A DNA stretch of 42,489 nt from Candidatus Heimdallarchaeota archaeon (GTDB lineage: Archaea > Asgardarchaeota > Heimdallarchaeia > Heimdallarchaeales > Kariarchaeaceae): NCBI GenBank assembly GCA_015522385.1, contig WAMJ01000263.1:1-42489 (forward strand), written 5' to 3'. The notes beneath the pieces are model-generated. The model was not told the origin of the DNA and ran no database searches. It saw nothing but the letters and a program-made list of their open reading frames with translations. The translations under genes were made by a program, and so were the position numbers. Below, piece after piece: positions 15,926-24,226 of the stretch; the stretch's first letter is position 1, and each line of letters starts with the position of its first letter.

Positions 15926-17290
15926 GTGAAATACATGTCGACTTATGATGCAATTGTAGTAGGTGGGGGTCCCGCTGGAGTCTCATCTGCTTATACCCTC
16001 GCTAAGCTAGGGCGATCCGTCCTTCTCCTCGACAAGAAGAGTCACGATAGGATAGGTGACAAATCTTGCGGAGACGCACTCGACAGATCCTCCCCTGAGA
16101 TCCTCTTCAAGGAGTTTGGTCTTAAACTTCCCCACGGAGACGAGGTCTCTGATGAGCTCAAGTACATGACCATTGCTACACCAGAGGGACATGTCAAGAT
16201 GACCGCACCGGGTTATACAGTTGACCGTCATATCTATGGGCAGAGACTCTTAAAGGAATGCGAGAATGCAGGTGTTGAGGTTATTGGATCGGCGCCTGTA
16301 AGGGATGTTATCATAGAAGACGGCTTTGTCAAAGGCGTCAAATACATGCACAAGGGTGAGATGATTGAGGTCAGATCAACTGTGGTGATCGACTGCTCTG
16401 GTACATTTGCTGCAGTTAGGAAGAGGCTTCCCGAGGGATTCTCCGAGGGGCTTAATAGGGAGGTTCCAGATTATCACATTGCTGCGTCATACAGGGAGAT
16501 CGTGGAGCTCAAGGAGAAGGATCATCCATACAAGAATGAGATTGTCCTTCTGTACAAGGAGAATATCCCGCCACCTGGGTACCTTTGGTTCTTTACCAAG
16601 GGTCCCAAGCGCCTAAACCTCGGAACCGGATGGCTGAAGAGCGAGAGTCACCTGTATGACAAGTCAATGAAGCAAATCTACAGGGAGGCTCTTGATGATC
16701 ACTACAAAAGGGACGAGTATGAGGTTCTCAAAACAGGAGGAGGACAGATCCCAGTCCGCCCCCCCTTCGACTGTCTAACCTTCAACGGGGGGATGGTCGT
16801 AGGGGACGCAGGATGCATGGTCGATCCTACAACTGCCGAGGGTCACGGTCCCGCCCTCGTCACAGGATATTTTGCTGGAAAAGTTGCCTCTGAGAGTATC
16901 GACCGTAACGATGTCTCACGGGAGGGTCTGTGGGCGTACAACGTCCAAGTCATGGAGTTATATGGGGTCAGAAATTCGATGAGCTACGTGGCCCTGAGGT
17001 ACCTTCGCAAGCTTTCCCCTGACGGTCTGCAGTTTATTATCAAGCGAGGGATCATAACCGAGAACGAACTTAAGGACATCTACGATGGTGAGGAGAATGC
17101 CATCAGCTTGTGGAGCATGCTGGGCAAAGTAATCAAATGCTTCCCCAAGTACGGACTACTTTGGACCCTGAAGAGAATGGTGGACGATGTAAAGGAGATT
17201 GGAACTTATTATGAGCAGTACCCCAGTGATCCCAGCGACCTCAAGAAGTGGAGAGAGGGGAGAAATGCTCTGCTCAAAGAGGAACTGTAA
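15926..17290 (+). CDS. Geranylgeranyl reductase family flavoprotein
   Basis: An FAD-dependent enzyme of the geranylgeranyl reductase family, which in archaea saturates the isoprenoid chains of membrane lipids or quinones. Motifs: YDAIVVGGGPAGVSSAYTL (FAD binding, from residue 7), KKSHDRIGDKSCGDAL with the family cysteine, VIDCSGTFAAVRKRL, and MVVGDAGCMVDPTTAEGHGPAL, the GDAAG-like C-terminal FAD motif with P and G residues that line the lipid tunnel. It has 454 residues, usual for the family. AAGATATTT (15895-15903) lies about 26 bp before GTG 15926, fitting a leaderless start; ATG 15935 is an alternative. The stop overlaps the ATG of the next flavoprotein (TAATG), so the two are coupled. Confidence 0.9.
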   Translation: MKYMSTYDAIVVGGGPAGVSSAYTLAKLGRSVLLLDKKSHDRIGDKSCGDALDRSSPEILFKEFGLKLPHGDEVSDELKYMTIATPEGHVKMTAPGYTVDRHIYGQRLLKECENAGVEVIGSAPVRDVIIEDGFVKGVKYMHKGEMIEVRSTVVIDCSGTFAAVRKRLPEGFSEGLNREVPDYHIAASYREIVELKEKDHPYKNEIVLLYKENIPPPGYLWFFTKGPKRLNLGTGWLKSESHLYDKSMKQIYREALDDHYKRDEYEVLKTGGGQIPVRPPFDCLTFNGGMVVGDAGCMVDPTTAEGHGPALVTGYFAGKVASESIDRNDVSREGLWAYNVQVMELYGVRNSMSYVALRYLRKLSPDGLQFIIKRGIITENELKDIYDGEENAISLWSMLGKVIKCFPKYGLLWTLKRMVDDVKEIGTYYEQYPSDPSDLKKWREGRNALLKEEL

Positions 17291-18267
17291 TGTACAGATT
17301 CGTCTACAAGCACATCATCTCACACCTTCCTGACAGACTTGTAGAGTCACTCGGTGGTCCTACGATGGCTATTCTCTCATTCCTGACCATGGGGAGACAG
17401 TTGCCATTTAGGATGGGTGGTCTTGAATTTCCATACCCTGTCGGAATCCCCAGTGGATGGGTTGATACTCCAAGCAAGCACAAGACTATGCGGAGATTCC
17501 ACGCAGCTCCGATCGTTGTCAAGACCGTCACTCCACTTCCCAAGCAGGGTAACCCCTACCCCCGACTGGTTCGTGGTGATGATTTCCTCATCAACTCCAT
17601 GGGATTACCAAACAAGGGGAGCAAATGGTGGAGGGACTACGGGCAAAGAAGAAAGCTACAGTCTCCCGTGATCCTTAGCATCAAGGCTGATACTGTGGAT
17701 GAGTGGAGGACTCTACTCGATGAGCACAACTCATGGGTTGACATGTTCGAGCTCAATTTCTCCTGCCCCAATGTCAGCACTGGAATCATGGATATCGAGG
17801 AAGCAGTTGGGATCATACGGGAGATAAGTAAGTCCACTACCCGTCCGCTGTTGCTGAAACTCAGCCCTGAGTACTCTCCCGAAGAAAATCTTTCCCTTGT
17901 CAGGGAGGTAAGGGGTTGTATTTTAGGCGTGTCCATGATAAATACTCTACCTGTCACGGATGCCCGACTCGGTAATCCCCAGAAAGTAGGTGGGAAAAGT
18001 GGAGTAGCCATATATCCCGTCCTTATTGATCATCTCAAGACCTTCCGTGAGGAATACCCCCACTTTGATGACCTCCCAATTCTCGCGTCTGGGGGCATAA
18101 CAGTGGAGAGAAGTGTGGAGGTCTTGACGAAGTACCACGCCATTCCTCTGATGCTCACGACTTTTCTCACTCATGATCCATTCTGCCACTCCAAGGCCAC
18201 TCGGAAGATACGCGCATACCTCACAGAACGAGGGTTGACGTTGGACGAAGTCCTTAACCCAGAATAG
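17290..18267 (+). CDS. Dihydroorotate-dehydrogenase-like FMN protein
   Basis: An FMN TIM-barrel protein of the dihydroorotate dehydrogenase family, 325 residues. Visible motifs are PYPVGIPSGWVDT, VVKTVTPLPKQGNPYPRLVR, the FELNFSCPNVSTG segment (FMN and active site), LLKLSPEYS, GGKSGVAIYPV and ILASGGIT. The catalytic-loop cysteine or serine region is occupied by NFSCPN. It could be PyrD in pyrimidine synthesis, but overlap with the geranylgeranyl reductase gene (TAATG) suggests it might instead feed electrons to or act with that enzyme. No PyrK/PyrD-B partner is visible nearby. The frame is open further upstream, but ATG 17290 is the natural start. Confidence 0.82.
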   Translation: MYRFVYKHIISHLPDRLVESLGGPTMAILSFLTMGRQLPFRMGGLEFPYPVGIPSGWVDTPSKHKTMRRFHAAPIVVKTVTPLPKQGNPYPRLVRGDDFLINSMGLPNKGSKWWRDYGQRRKLQSPVILSIKADTVDEWRTLLDEHNSWVDMFELNFSCPNVSTGIMDIEEAVGIIREISKSTTRPLLLKLSPEYSPEENLSLVREVRGCILGVSMINTLPVTDARLGNPQKVGGKSGVAIYPVLIDHLKTFREEYPHFDDLPILASGGITVERSVEVLTKYHAIPLMLTTFLTHDPFCHSKATRKIRAYLTERGLTLDEVLNPE

Positions 18268-18299
18268 GGATTTTTATACCCTAAAAAGATTCGTGACCT

Positions 18300-18635
18300 A
18301 TGGATGGTGAAAAAGTAAATCAGCTCAGAGAGTTCCTTGATACTGCAGATGACTGGGAAAAGATGAAGGTAGAGGATGGAATTCTTATTGTGAAGATGCC
18401 TGCAACGAAGAAGTTTAAGGCCAAACTCGGACTAGAGATCTTTCCCGTCTCAGAAAATGGAACGTCGATGAAGAAGAAGGGGATCTACGTTCTAAGTGAG
18501 GATCTTCTCGCTGGATACAGACGAACATTCAACTCCGAAAAACTTGACACTTTGCTGTCCGGCATTCAGGAGGTTAACTCAGAGATCAAGAACGAGAAAT
18601 CCGATAACAAAGTTACACGAACATTCGAGTTGTAA
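18300..18635 (+). CDS. Small hypothetical protein
   Basis: An unrecognised 111-residue soluble protein, Lys/Glu-rich with a central beta-rich segment (GILIVKMPATKKFKAKLGLEI) and a helical C-terminus. TTTTTATAC (18271-18279) lies 25 bp before the ATG, giving a leaderless transcript separate from the flavoprotein pair. It precedes the GTPase-roadblock gene by 57 bp on the same strand, so a functional tie is possible but unsupported. Confidence 0.6.
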   Translation: MDGEKVNQLREFLDTADDWEKMKVEDGILIVKMPATKKFKAKLGLEIFPVSENGTSMKKKGIYVLSEDLLAGYRRTFNSEKLDTLLSGIQEVNSEIKNEKSDNKVTRTFEL

Positions 18636-18692
18636 AGAATTTTTCAATTCCAAACCAACTTGTTTTTAACTCCGAAAAAACACTGCTAAATA

Positions 18693-20273
18693 GTGTCCTC
18701 TGTCTCATCGATGCCTAAGCTGATATTTGCTGGTCTGGATTCTGCCGGGAAGACCACGATTTACAAATACACTATCGCCGATCTCAACATAGAAGATTCA
18801 GTGGACTCAAAGGCCACAAGAGGAATAGATCGAAATATCCATTCATTCCTCGATATGGATATTTCTGTTTGGGATCTCGGAGGTCAGCAGTCCTACCGTG
18901 AGACTTACCTCAGTAAACCTGAGATCTTCAACATCACCAAGGCTGTGATATTTGTCGTTGACATTCAGGATCATGAGCGGATCCAAGAAGCTTACGAGTA
19001 CTTCATGGACATCATGAACATCCTCATCAATGTCAACCCACGACCCAAAGTTTATGTGCTCTTCCACAAGTTCGACCCTGCAGAGGTTGGGAAACTCCGA
19101 AAGTACTTCTTCCAAGCATCACGGCTGTTCAAGCAGGCTGACAAGATTGCAGGGATAAAGTTCACTGGGTTTGCAACCTCCATATATTCCTCTAATATCC
19201 AGAAAGCTGTCAAGAGGATTCTTTGGGAAAATATGGATAACTATGATCCCAATGCAACCCCGACGCGACCCCCTGAAAAGGCTCCTGGAAGACCACAGCA
19301 GGGAAACTCGACGGTTCCTAAGATTAGCAAACCTCAACCGACCCCCACTTCGGGTGGTGTCCCCAAGATCAGGTCAACCATCCCTAGTATCAAAGTTCCA
19401 CAGGTCAAGAAGTCGGATAACTCTGTTCCAAAAATCAGATCCACTCCTGTTCCAAAGAGCACTACTGATATTAACGAATCATTTGGTGAGAGTTTAGAGA
19501 AGGAGATGGACGAACTCTTGGCCTCTATTGATAAGACTGTTGAGGCTGCTGAGAAGAGGAAAAAGGACAGTGCACCCACACCGGTAACGACAAAGGATAG
19601 TGCACCCAAGGTTGAACCACCAAAAGTAGAGGAGGTACCTGTACAACCCTCACTTGCTTCTCCCCCAAAACATATCCCGACCGCGACATTCAAGACTGAA
19701 ACACCGATTGAAGAGAAACCATCCTCACCTCCTCCGGTTTCAACCGAGGAAGAGAGTGTGATTTTCGAGGAGGTGCCTGATCTCTCAGATCTGTCAACAC
19801 ATGTGGTCGACAAGCTCTCAGAACAGGTTTCCAAGAGGATGGCCGAGACTCCAGAGATCATTGCTATAGCGGTTATGGGACTTGATGGAAATACCCCATT
19901 GGCAGTGGCAAAGAACGAAATGGAGAAGGAAAAAATCGATATCGTCAGGATGGTCGTCTCACAACTCAACCCTAAGCAGTTCTTTCAAGACATTGGAGAC
20001 GTTGAATACAGGGGACTCGGGCACCTACAGGTAGCCGACTTAGAGATCTACTTCGCCCGACTGACGGACGAGTATGCCATATCGATCCTCGTTAACGATA
20101 TTTCTGGTCCGATGCTCGAGAACGCTCAGCGTATTGTAACCATGCTAAGACAGGGTCTGGGGATGATGTCTAAGGATGAGGATGAAGATGAGGGAGAGGA
20201 CGAGACCGACCTGTTGAGTGATCTACGGAGCAGACTTAGCCGGATAGGGTCTCTCCACAACCTCGACGACTAA
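18693..20273 (+). CDS. Rag/Arf-like small GTPase fused to a roadblock-like domain
   Basis: A 526-residue GTPase. The G domain (about 8-180) shows P-loop GLDSAGKTT (14-22), switch I threonine near ATRGID (Thr42), G3 WDLGGQQ (60-66) and G4 HKFD in VYVLFHKFDPAE; the HKxD form and GGQ are typical of Rag/Gtr and Arf-like GTPases. A long Pro/Lys/Ser-rich linker (about 185-345) with repeated VPKIRSTP-type units follows. The C-terminal domain (about 370-490) reads EIIAIAVMGLDGNTPLAVA then EYRGLGHLQVADLEIYFARL and YAISILVNDIS, resembling roadblock/LC7 (MglB-like) folds that regulate or dimerise with such GTPases. An acidic tail (DEDEDEGEDE) follows. A TATA-like TGTTTTTAACTC lies 27 bp before GTG 18693; ATG 18711 is an alternative. 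Confidence 0.85.
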   Translation: MSSVSSMPKLIFAGLDSAGKTTIYKYTIADLNIEDSVDSKATRGIDRNIHSFLDMDISVWDLGGQQSYRETYLSKPEIFNITKAVIFVVDIQDHERIQEAYEYFMDIMNILINVNPRPKVYVLFHKFDPAEVGKLRKYFFQASRLFKQADKIAGIKFTGFATSIYSSNIQKAVKRILWENMDNYDPNATPTRPPEKAPGRPQQGNSTVPKISKPQPTPTSGGVPKIRSTIPSIKVPQVKKSDNSVPKIRSTPVPKSTTDINESFGESLEKEMDELLASIDKTVEAAEKRKKDSAPTPVTTKDSAPKVEPPKVEEVPVQPSLASPPKHIPTATFKTETPIEEKPSSPPPVSTEEESVIFEEVPDLSDLSTHVVDKLSEQVSKRMAETPEIIAIAVMGLDGNTPLAVAKNEMEKEKIDIVRMVVSQLNPKQFFQDIGDVEYRGLGHLQVADLEIYFARLTDEYAISILVNDISGPMLENAQRIVTMLRQGLGMMSKDEDEDEGEDETDLLSDLRSRLSRIGSLHNLDD

Positions 20274-20343
20274 TCCCAATTCCTCTCGCACGGAAATATT
20301 ATGTAAGGACTTATACAGAACCCGTCTGTCTAAGTTCACCATC

Positions 20344-21006
20344 CTAGTTGTCGGGGAACTCGGAGAAATGTTTTGTGGGTTTGAAGGAACCTGCTGTTGT
20401 TATCGGGACACGTACGAATGCTTCTGCGTGCTCAACTTCTGCCTGAATCCCACGTAATCTCGTCCTTGTGGAGTGGAACCGAGAGTAAAAACCGTCACCC
20501 CCTTTGTGCGACTGAGACTCATAGACCTCAATAGCCTTGAGACGACAGTCATTATGCTCTGAGATGTCAATGTAGATTTGGGGTACTGGGATCAGAACTG
20601 TCGTCTCTGCTGCCCAGAGTGCTGATACTTGATGAGCGACATTGTCGGAGGTGGTGTGACTGACCCACTCCACTGCCTCCTCAACTAGTTCTCGAACCTT
20701 CTTATGCTCGTGGTGGTAGTCGAAGTCGATGTGTGTGACAACTATGTCAGGTTTGAAGTCCCGGATGACATCTACGATCTGCTTCTTTATAGACAGTTCA
20801 TTACTGTTGTCCACATTCCTGTTCTCAAGGATAATACCCCTGCACCCAAGGATCTCACAGGCGTCCTTGAACTCATTTCTCCTCGCCTCGTCAGAGGTCA
20901 CGGTCACAGCACAGGACTCACCAATCTGCGCGTACTTGGCTAAGATCCCTCCTGCTGAGAAGGTCTCATCATCCTGATGTGCGAAAATCGTCATTAATCG
21001 TCTCAT
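20344..21006 (-). CDS. PIG-L family deacetylase, BshB candidate
   Basis: A LmbE/PIG-L zinc-dependent N-deacetylase of 220 residues. The family motif AHPDDE appears as FAHQDDETFSAGG at the N-terminus, and the second zinc motif as HIDFDYHHEHKKV. The family includes BshB, which deacetylates GlcNAc-malate in bacillithiol synthesis, and MshB and LmbE relatives. With bshA and bshC candidates elsewhere in the window this is a reasonable BshB, though not adjacent to them. Start ATG 21006 is chosen because GAGGT lies about 6 nt upstream; longer readings would run into RNase P RNA. It begins only 22 nt after the RNase P RNA 3' end. Confidence 0.78.
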   Translation of the reverse strand: MRRLMTIFAHQDDETFSAGGILAKYAQIGESCAVTVTSDEARRNEFKDACEILGCRGIILENRNVDNSNELSIKKQIVDVIRDFKPDIVVTHIDFDYHHEHKKVRELVEEAVEWVSHTTSDNVAHQVSALWAAETTVLIPVPQIYIDISEHNDCRLKAIEVYESQSHKGGDGFYSRFHSTRTRLRGIQAEVEHAEAFVRVPITTAGSFKPTKHFSEFPDN

Positions 21007-21028
21007 GGTTCTACCTCGTGAAGTTGGT

Positions 21029-21300
21029 GGTGAAGGAGTAAGCCAGATTTTGTTTCGGACGCACGTTCTGCAGTTCCGATGTGGCATTTGTCTACGCTCG
21101 CTACCCGAGATCTCTTGGAGGTGTCATCGATCCCTGCTTGCGATTGCACAACCGGTGTTGTCTCGTTTCAGCATCCTTTCGGAAGTATCGTTTCTGTTGA
21201 CAGAGCCGAGGTCTCCCTCGATGGACTTGCGTCCATACCGGCTCCTCCAAAGTGTCTGGACTTTCCTCGTTGGATCAACGAAAGCCACATCTCCTTCTCC
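21029..21300 (-). ncRNA. rnpB: RNase P RNA, archaeal type
   Basis: This is the catalytic RNA that trims tRNA 5' leaders. On the minus strand the universal CR-I GAGGAAAGTCCAGAC is present near 21258-21272, CR-II/III appears as ACAGAAACGATACTT, and CR-V as ACAAAATCTGGCTTA near 21037-21051. Helix P1 is formed by GGAGAAGGAG (21291-21300) with CTCCTTCACC (21029-21038), nine of ten pairs, which defines the ends and gives about 272 nt. A TATA element lies at 21321-21332. No protein reading frame fits the stretch. Exact ends may shift by a few bases. Confidence 0.93.
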
Positions 21301-21320
21301 GAATTCTGATGTGTTATCTC

Positions 21321-21332
21321 AAATAAAAATTA
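21321..21332 (-). promoter_or_regulatory. RNase P RNA promoter (TATA box)
   Basis: The minus strand reads AATTTTTATTT, about 26 bp before the predicted RNA 5' end at 21300. It overlaps the stop codon of the upstream pseudo-receiver gene (21330-21332). Confidence 0.55.
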
Positions 21333-22607
21333 GTGCTTGTTTTCGAAGAGTGCTGTGAACTTGTGGCATATTTCTTCCATGATCTTGGAGGAGACATCCT
21401 GTCTAGATTCAATTTCTATGAACGGTGTGAAGATGCTGTTGAGAACGGATCGCGAGGGGAGTATGTTCATCATCTCCTTCTTGAATGCCAGTGCTAGAAC
21501 AGAGAGAGTTTTTCCATGGAGCCTGATGTCCTCCATGGTTTCATCAGGTATCATCCTGCTGTAGATGAGTATCATCGCACCGGGATTTACCATGCTTGGA
21601 ATTGGGCCGTACAACCCCTCATGGTAGTTCTCCCCCTGTCCCATGAGGGAAATAATCTGGCTCGCAGCCATCGGGGTGAAGACCTCAGAGAACTCCATTT
21701 CCTCCCTGAGGATAATATCTACGACTGGTCCGATGTCTTCAAGTACGAAATGTGCGATGTTGCAAGTAATGTTGGTCTTGGAACCCACAAAGTTGATGAT
21801 CCTGTTGTAAAAATTAATGTCATCGAGCTCGAGGGTTTCCAACAGATCCCTGACAGGACCCTCCGTGCCCTTGAACTTGTAATACGCTTGGTAGATGGCG
21901 TCGTGCACCATGCTCTTACCCCACTCCTCATCCGAGTTTAATTGATAGTTGATGTCCTCGATTATGTCACGTATCACCCTCTGGCATACCTTGATCATCT
22001 CGTCGTCATCAACAACTTGGCTTGTGCTGAGGAAGATGGCATTCTCCGAGTCGATATCGAAGAAGTCACTTCCCTGAGCGAGCTGTTCGACGTGATAGAC
22101 TAGAATCTTTCGGATCTCGGGTACCTTGTCCCTTGGGCATATTTTGATGATGTTCTCAAATATCTCGTTGAGGAAGGTTACCAGTTGAGAGAACCCAGTA
22201 GTTCTGCCAGTGACGAGATTGATCTTCCGGATAACATCCCTTGACAGCAGCGGAAAGTTCAGTTCTGCTACCTTGTTTGACAGTCTGTCGAGTTTGCTGT
22301 TAATAGTATGATCAATCGGTCCGATAATTAGGAGGGGGTACTCTGGGTAGCGGATCATTCCATTGAGGAACTTGAAAGAGTTACTGTAGTTGTCCCTCGT
22401 GTCGAAGATGATTGCCGAGATATCCGTCCGTCCCAATATCTCAAAGATGTCAAGGTAGCTTTGAAATGGCCCGCAGACTCCGTACCCTGCGGTAAGCAGG
22501 ATCTCCTTCAGCTCATCTTGCCTCTCAGTTGATACTGAGCAAACGATGATCACATCCGGATTCTGGTTGTCTGGTGGATAGTGGAGAAACTCATCTACGG
22601 GAATCAT
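21330..22607 (-). CDS. Pseudo-receiver-domain protein of unknown function
   Basis: A 425-residue soluble protein. The first 125 residues follow the CheY-like alternating beta-alpha pattern (DVIIVCSVSTERQDELKEIL; ISAIIFDTRDN; PLLIIGP), but the acidic pair is replaced by Cys-Ser and the lysine is missing, so phosphorylation is unlikely. A helical middle (130-300) and a C-terminal segment with GAMILIYSRMIPDE and a long helix follow; the C-terminus faintly suggests a longin/roadblock-type fold, which I cannot confirm. It is upstream of RNase P RNA on the same strand. The ATG at 22607 has only weak ribosome-site similarity. Confidence 0.65.
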   Translation of the reverse strand: MIPVDEFLHYPPDNQNPDVIIVCSVSTERQDELKEILLTAGYGVCGPFQSYLDIFEILGRTDISAIIFDTRDNYSNSFKFLNGMIRYPEYPLLIIGPIDHTINSKLDRLSNKVAELNFPLLSRDVIRKINLVTGRTTGFSQLVTFLNEIFENIIKICPRDKVPEIRKILVYHVEQLAQGSDFFDIDSENAIFLSTSQVVDDDEMIKVCQRVIRDIIEDINYQLNSDEEWGKSMVHDAIYQAYYKFKGTEGPVRDLLETLELDDINFYNRIINFVGSKTNITCNIAHFVLEDIGPVVDIILREEMEFSEVFTPMAASQIISLMGQGENYHEGLYGPIPSMVNPGAMILIYSRMIPDETMEDIRLHGKTLSVLALAFKKEMMNILPSRSVLNSIFTPFIEIESRQDVSSKIMEEICHKFTALFENKH

Positions 22608-22669
22608 TATGCAATTCTCTCAATGTTATACCGCCCTGTGTAGCCCGACCTAATAAAGGAATTGATCTT

Positions 22670-24226
22670 TTATCGTGTATTTGAACCACAGGCTCCCCCG
22701 CCTGGAGTCTCGATTCTAAGACGGTCTCCTGCTTTGGCGATCACAGACTGACGCCCCCCGATTTCGGATACGATCCCACTGCTGACGATGAGGTTCTTCC
22801 CGGGAAGAGCATTTCCTCCTCCATCCACTCCCCATGGACATAGAGTTCTTCGTTCCGTCTGCAGTGAGATCCTCGTTCTCTCACGGAACTCCAGTTCCCG
22901 TACGATCCCGTCGCCACCATCAAACTTCCCTTTCCCTCCTGAGTCTGGGCGGATGGAATACTCCCTCACTATCAATGGAAAGGCCAACTCCAGTGCTTCC
23001 ACAGGTGTGTTTAGGGTATTGGTCATATGGGAGTGTATGGCTGATGTTCCTTTTCTTCCCTGCATGGCTCCTGTACCACCCCCAATGGTCTCGTATAGTG
23101 TCCACCTGCTATCAAGGCCACCAAGGATGACGTTGTTCATGGTACCCTGCGATGCAGCGGGGAAGGTCATGATGTTTCCAACAGCACCCATGACCACGTC
23201 AACAATTCGGGAACTAGTCTCGGTATTCGCGCTAGACGTAGCTGCAGAGGGCGAGGGGTTCACAACAGTACCTTGCTCAGCAATGATCGTCATAGGTCTG
23301 AAACAGCCCTCGTTCGTCGGGACATCTCTTCCCGTCATTAGTCGTAGGACGTACGCGCATGCAGCTGTGGTTATAGAGAGCGGAGCATTGACATTTCCGA
23401 TCCTCTGAGTATCTGTACCCGTGAAATCAAAGGTGATTCCACCTCCCCTGATTGTCACATTGCATTCAATCTTTACAGGCTCCTCAGTCACCCCATCTGA
23501 ATCCAGATAATCCGTGAAACTAGCCGTACCCTCGGGAAGAGAAGAGAGTTTCTCCCTCGTCCCTGCTTCTGATTTCCTCAAGAGCTCGTCTTGCAAGGTA
23601 GTAAAGTCCCAGTCCTCCTCGCTCAGAAGAGCGCTCAATCTTTGTACTCCTAGAAGGAGTGAGGAGTACTGCGCCCGCAGATCACCTCTCCTCTCGTCAG
23701 GTGTACGGACATTCTCGAGGATGAGATTCATGATATCGGAGTTCTCCTCTCCCTGAGAGTAGAGCCGGATCGGTGGAATGATCAGGCCCTCTTGGTATAT
23801 CTCGGTGGAATCGGGAGGGAGTGAACCTGGGACCATCCCTCCGACATCTGCATGGTGGGCCCTGTTAGCGACGATGTACCTCAGTTTCCCGTCAGCAAAC
23901 ACCGGTGAGAGTAGTGTGATATCTGGGAGGTGTGTACCCCCGAACTCTGCTCGGGGTGAGTTGACGATAATGGCATCTCCCTCTCTCCACCTGCCACGAT
24001 ACTTCTCGAGGATGGGTTTGGCTACGAAACCCATGCTCCCTAAGTGTACAGGTATGGCCTCTGCTTGTGCGATGAGCCGTGCCTTGTCGTCGAATATGGC
24101 GCAGGAGAAATCCGCTCTCTCCTTGATATTGGGGGAATACGAAGACTTCCTAAGAACAACACTCATCTGCTCCGCAATGTTCTCCAGCCTATTCTGTAGG
24201 ACTGTCACGAGTATGGGGTCACTCAT
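22670..24226 (-). CDS. hyuB: HyuB-like hydantoinase/oxoprolinase beta subunit
   Basis: Subunit B of the hydantoinase/oxoprolinase family, 518 residues, which with HyuA hydrolyses five-membered cyclic amides such as N-methylhydantoin or 5-oxoproline using ATP. The N-terminus LVTVLQNRLENIAEQMSVVLRKSSYSPNIKER is diagnostic, followed by AQAEAIPVHLGSMG, FGGTHLPDITLLSPVF, RAHHADVGGMVPGSLPP and the C-terminal RPDSGGKGKFDGGDGIVREL. ATG 24226 overlaps the hyuA stop (ATGA) and has GGAGGT 6-7 nt upstream; longer frames lie inside hyuA. Substrate not determinable. Confidence 0.92.
   Translation of the reverse strand: MSDPILVTVLQNRLENIAEQMSVVLRKSSYSPNIKERADFSCAIFDDKARLIAQAEAIPVHLGSMGFVAKPILEKYRGRWREGDAIIVNSPRAEFGGTHLPDITLLSPVFADGKLRYIVANRAHHADVGGMVPGSLPPDSTEIYQEGLIIPPIRLYSQGEENSDIMNLILENVRTPDERRGDLRAQYSSLLLGVQRLSALLSEEDWDFTTLQDELLRKSEAGTREKLSSLPEGTASFTDYLDSDGVTEEPVKIECNVTIRGGGITFDFTGTDTQRIGNVNAPLSITTAACAYVLRLMTGRDVPTNEGCFRPMTIIAEQGTVVNPSPSAATSSANTETSSRIVDVVMGAVGNIMTFPAASQGTMNNVILGGLDSRWTLYETIGGGTGAMQGRKGTSAIHSHMTNTLNTPVEALELAFPLIVREYSIRPDSGGKGKFDGGDGIVRELEFRERTRISLQTERRTLCPWGVDGGGNALPGKNLIVSSGIVSEIGGRQSVIAKAGDRLRIETPGGGACGSNTR

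Noticed and set aside
21007..21087. N-terminal extension of the deacetylase (27 residues)
   Set aside because: It would lie mostly within RNase P RNA; ATG 21006 has its own ribosome site and the family normally starts there.
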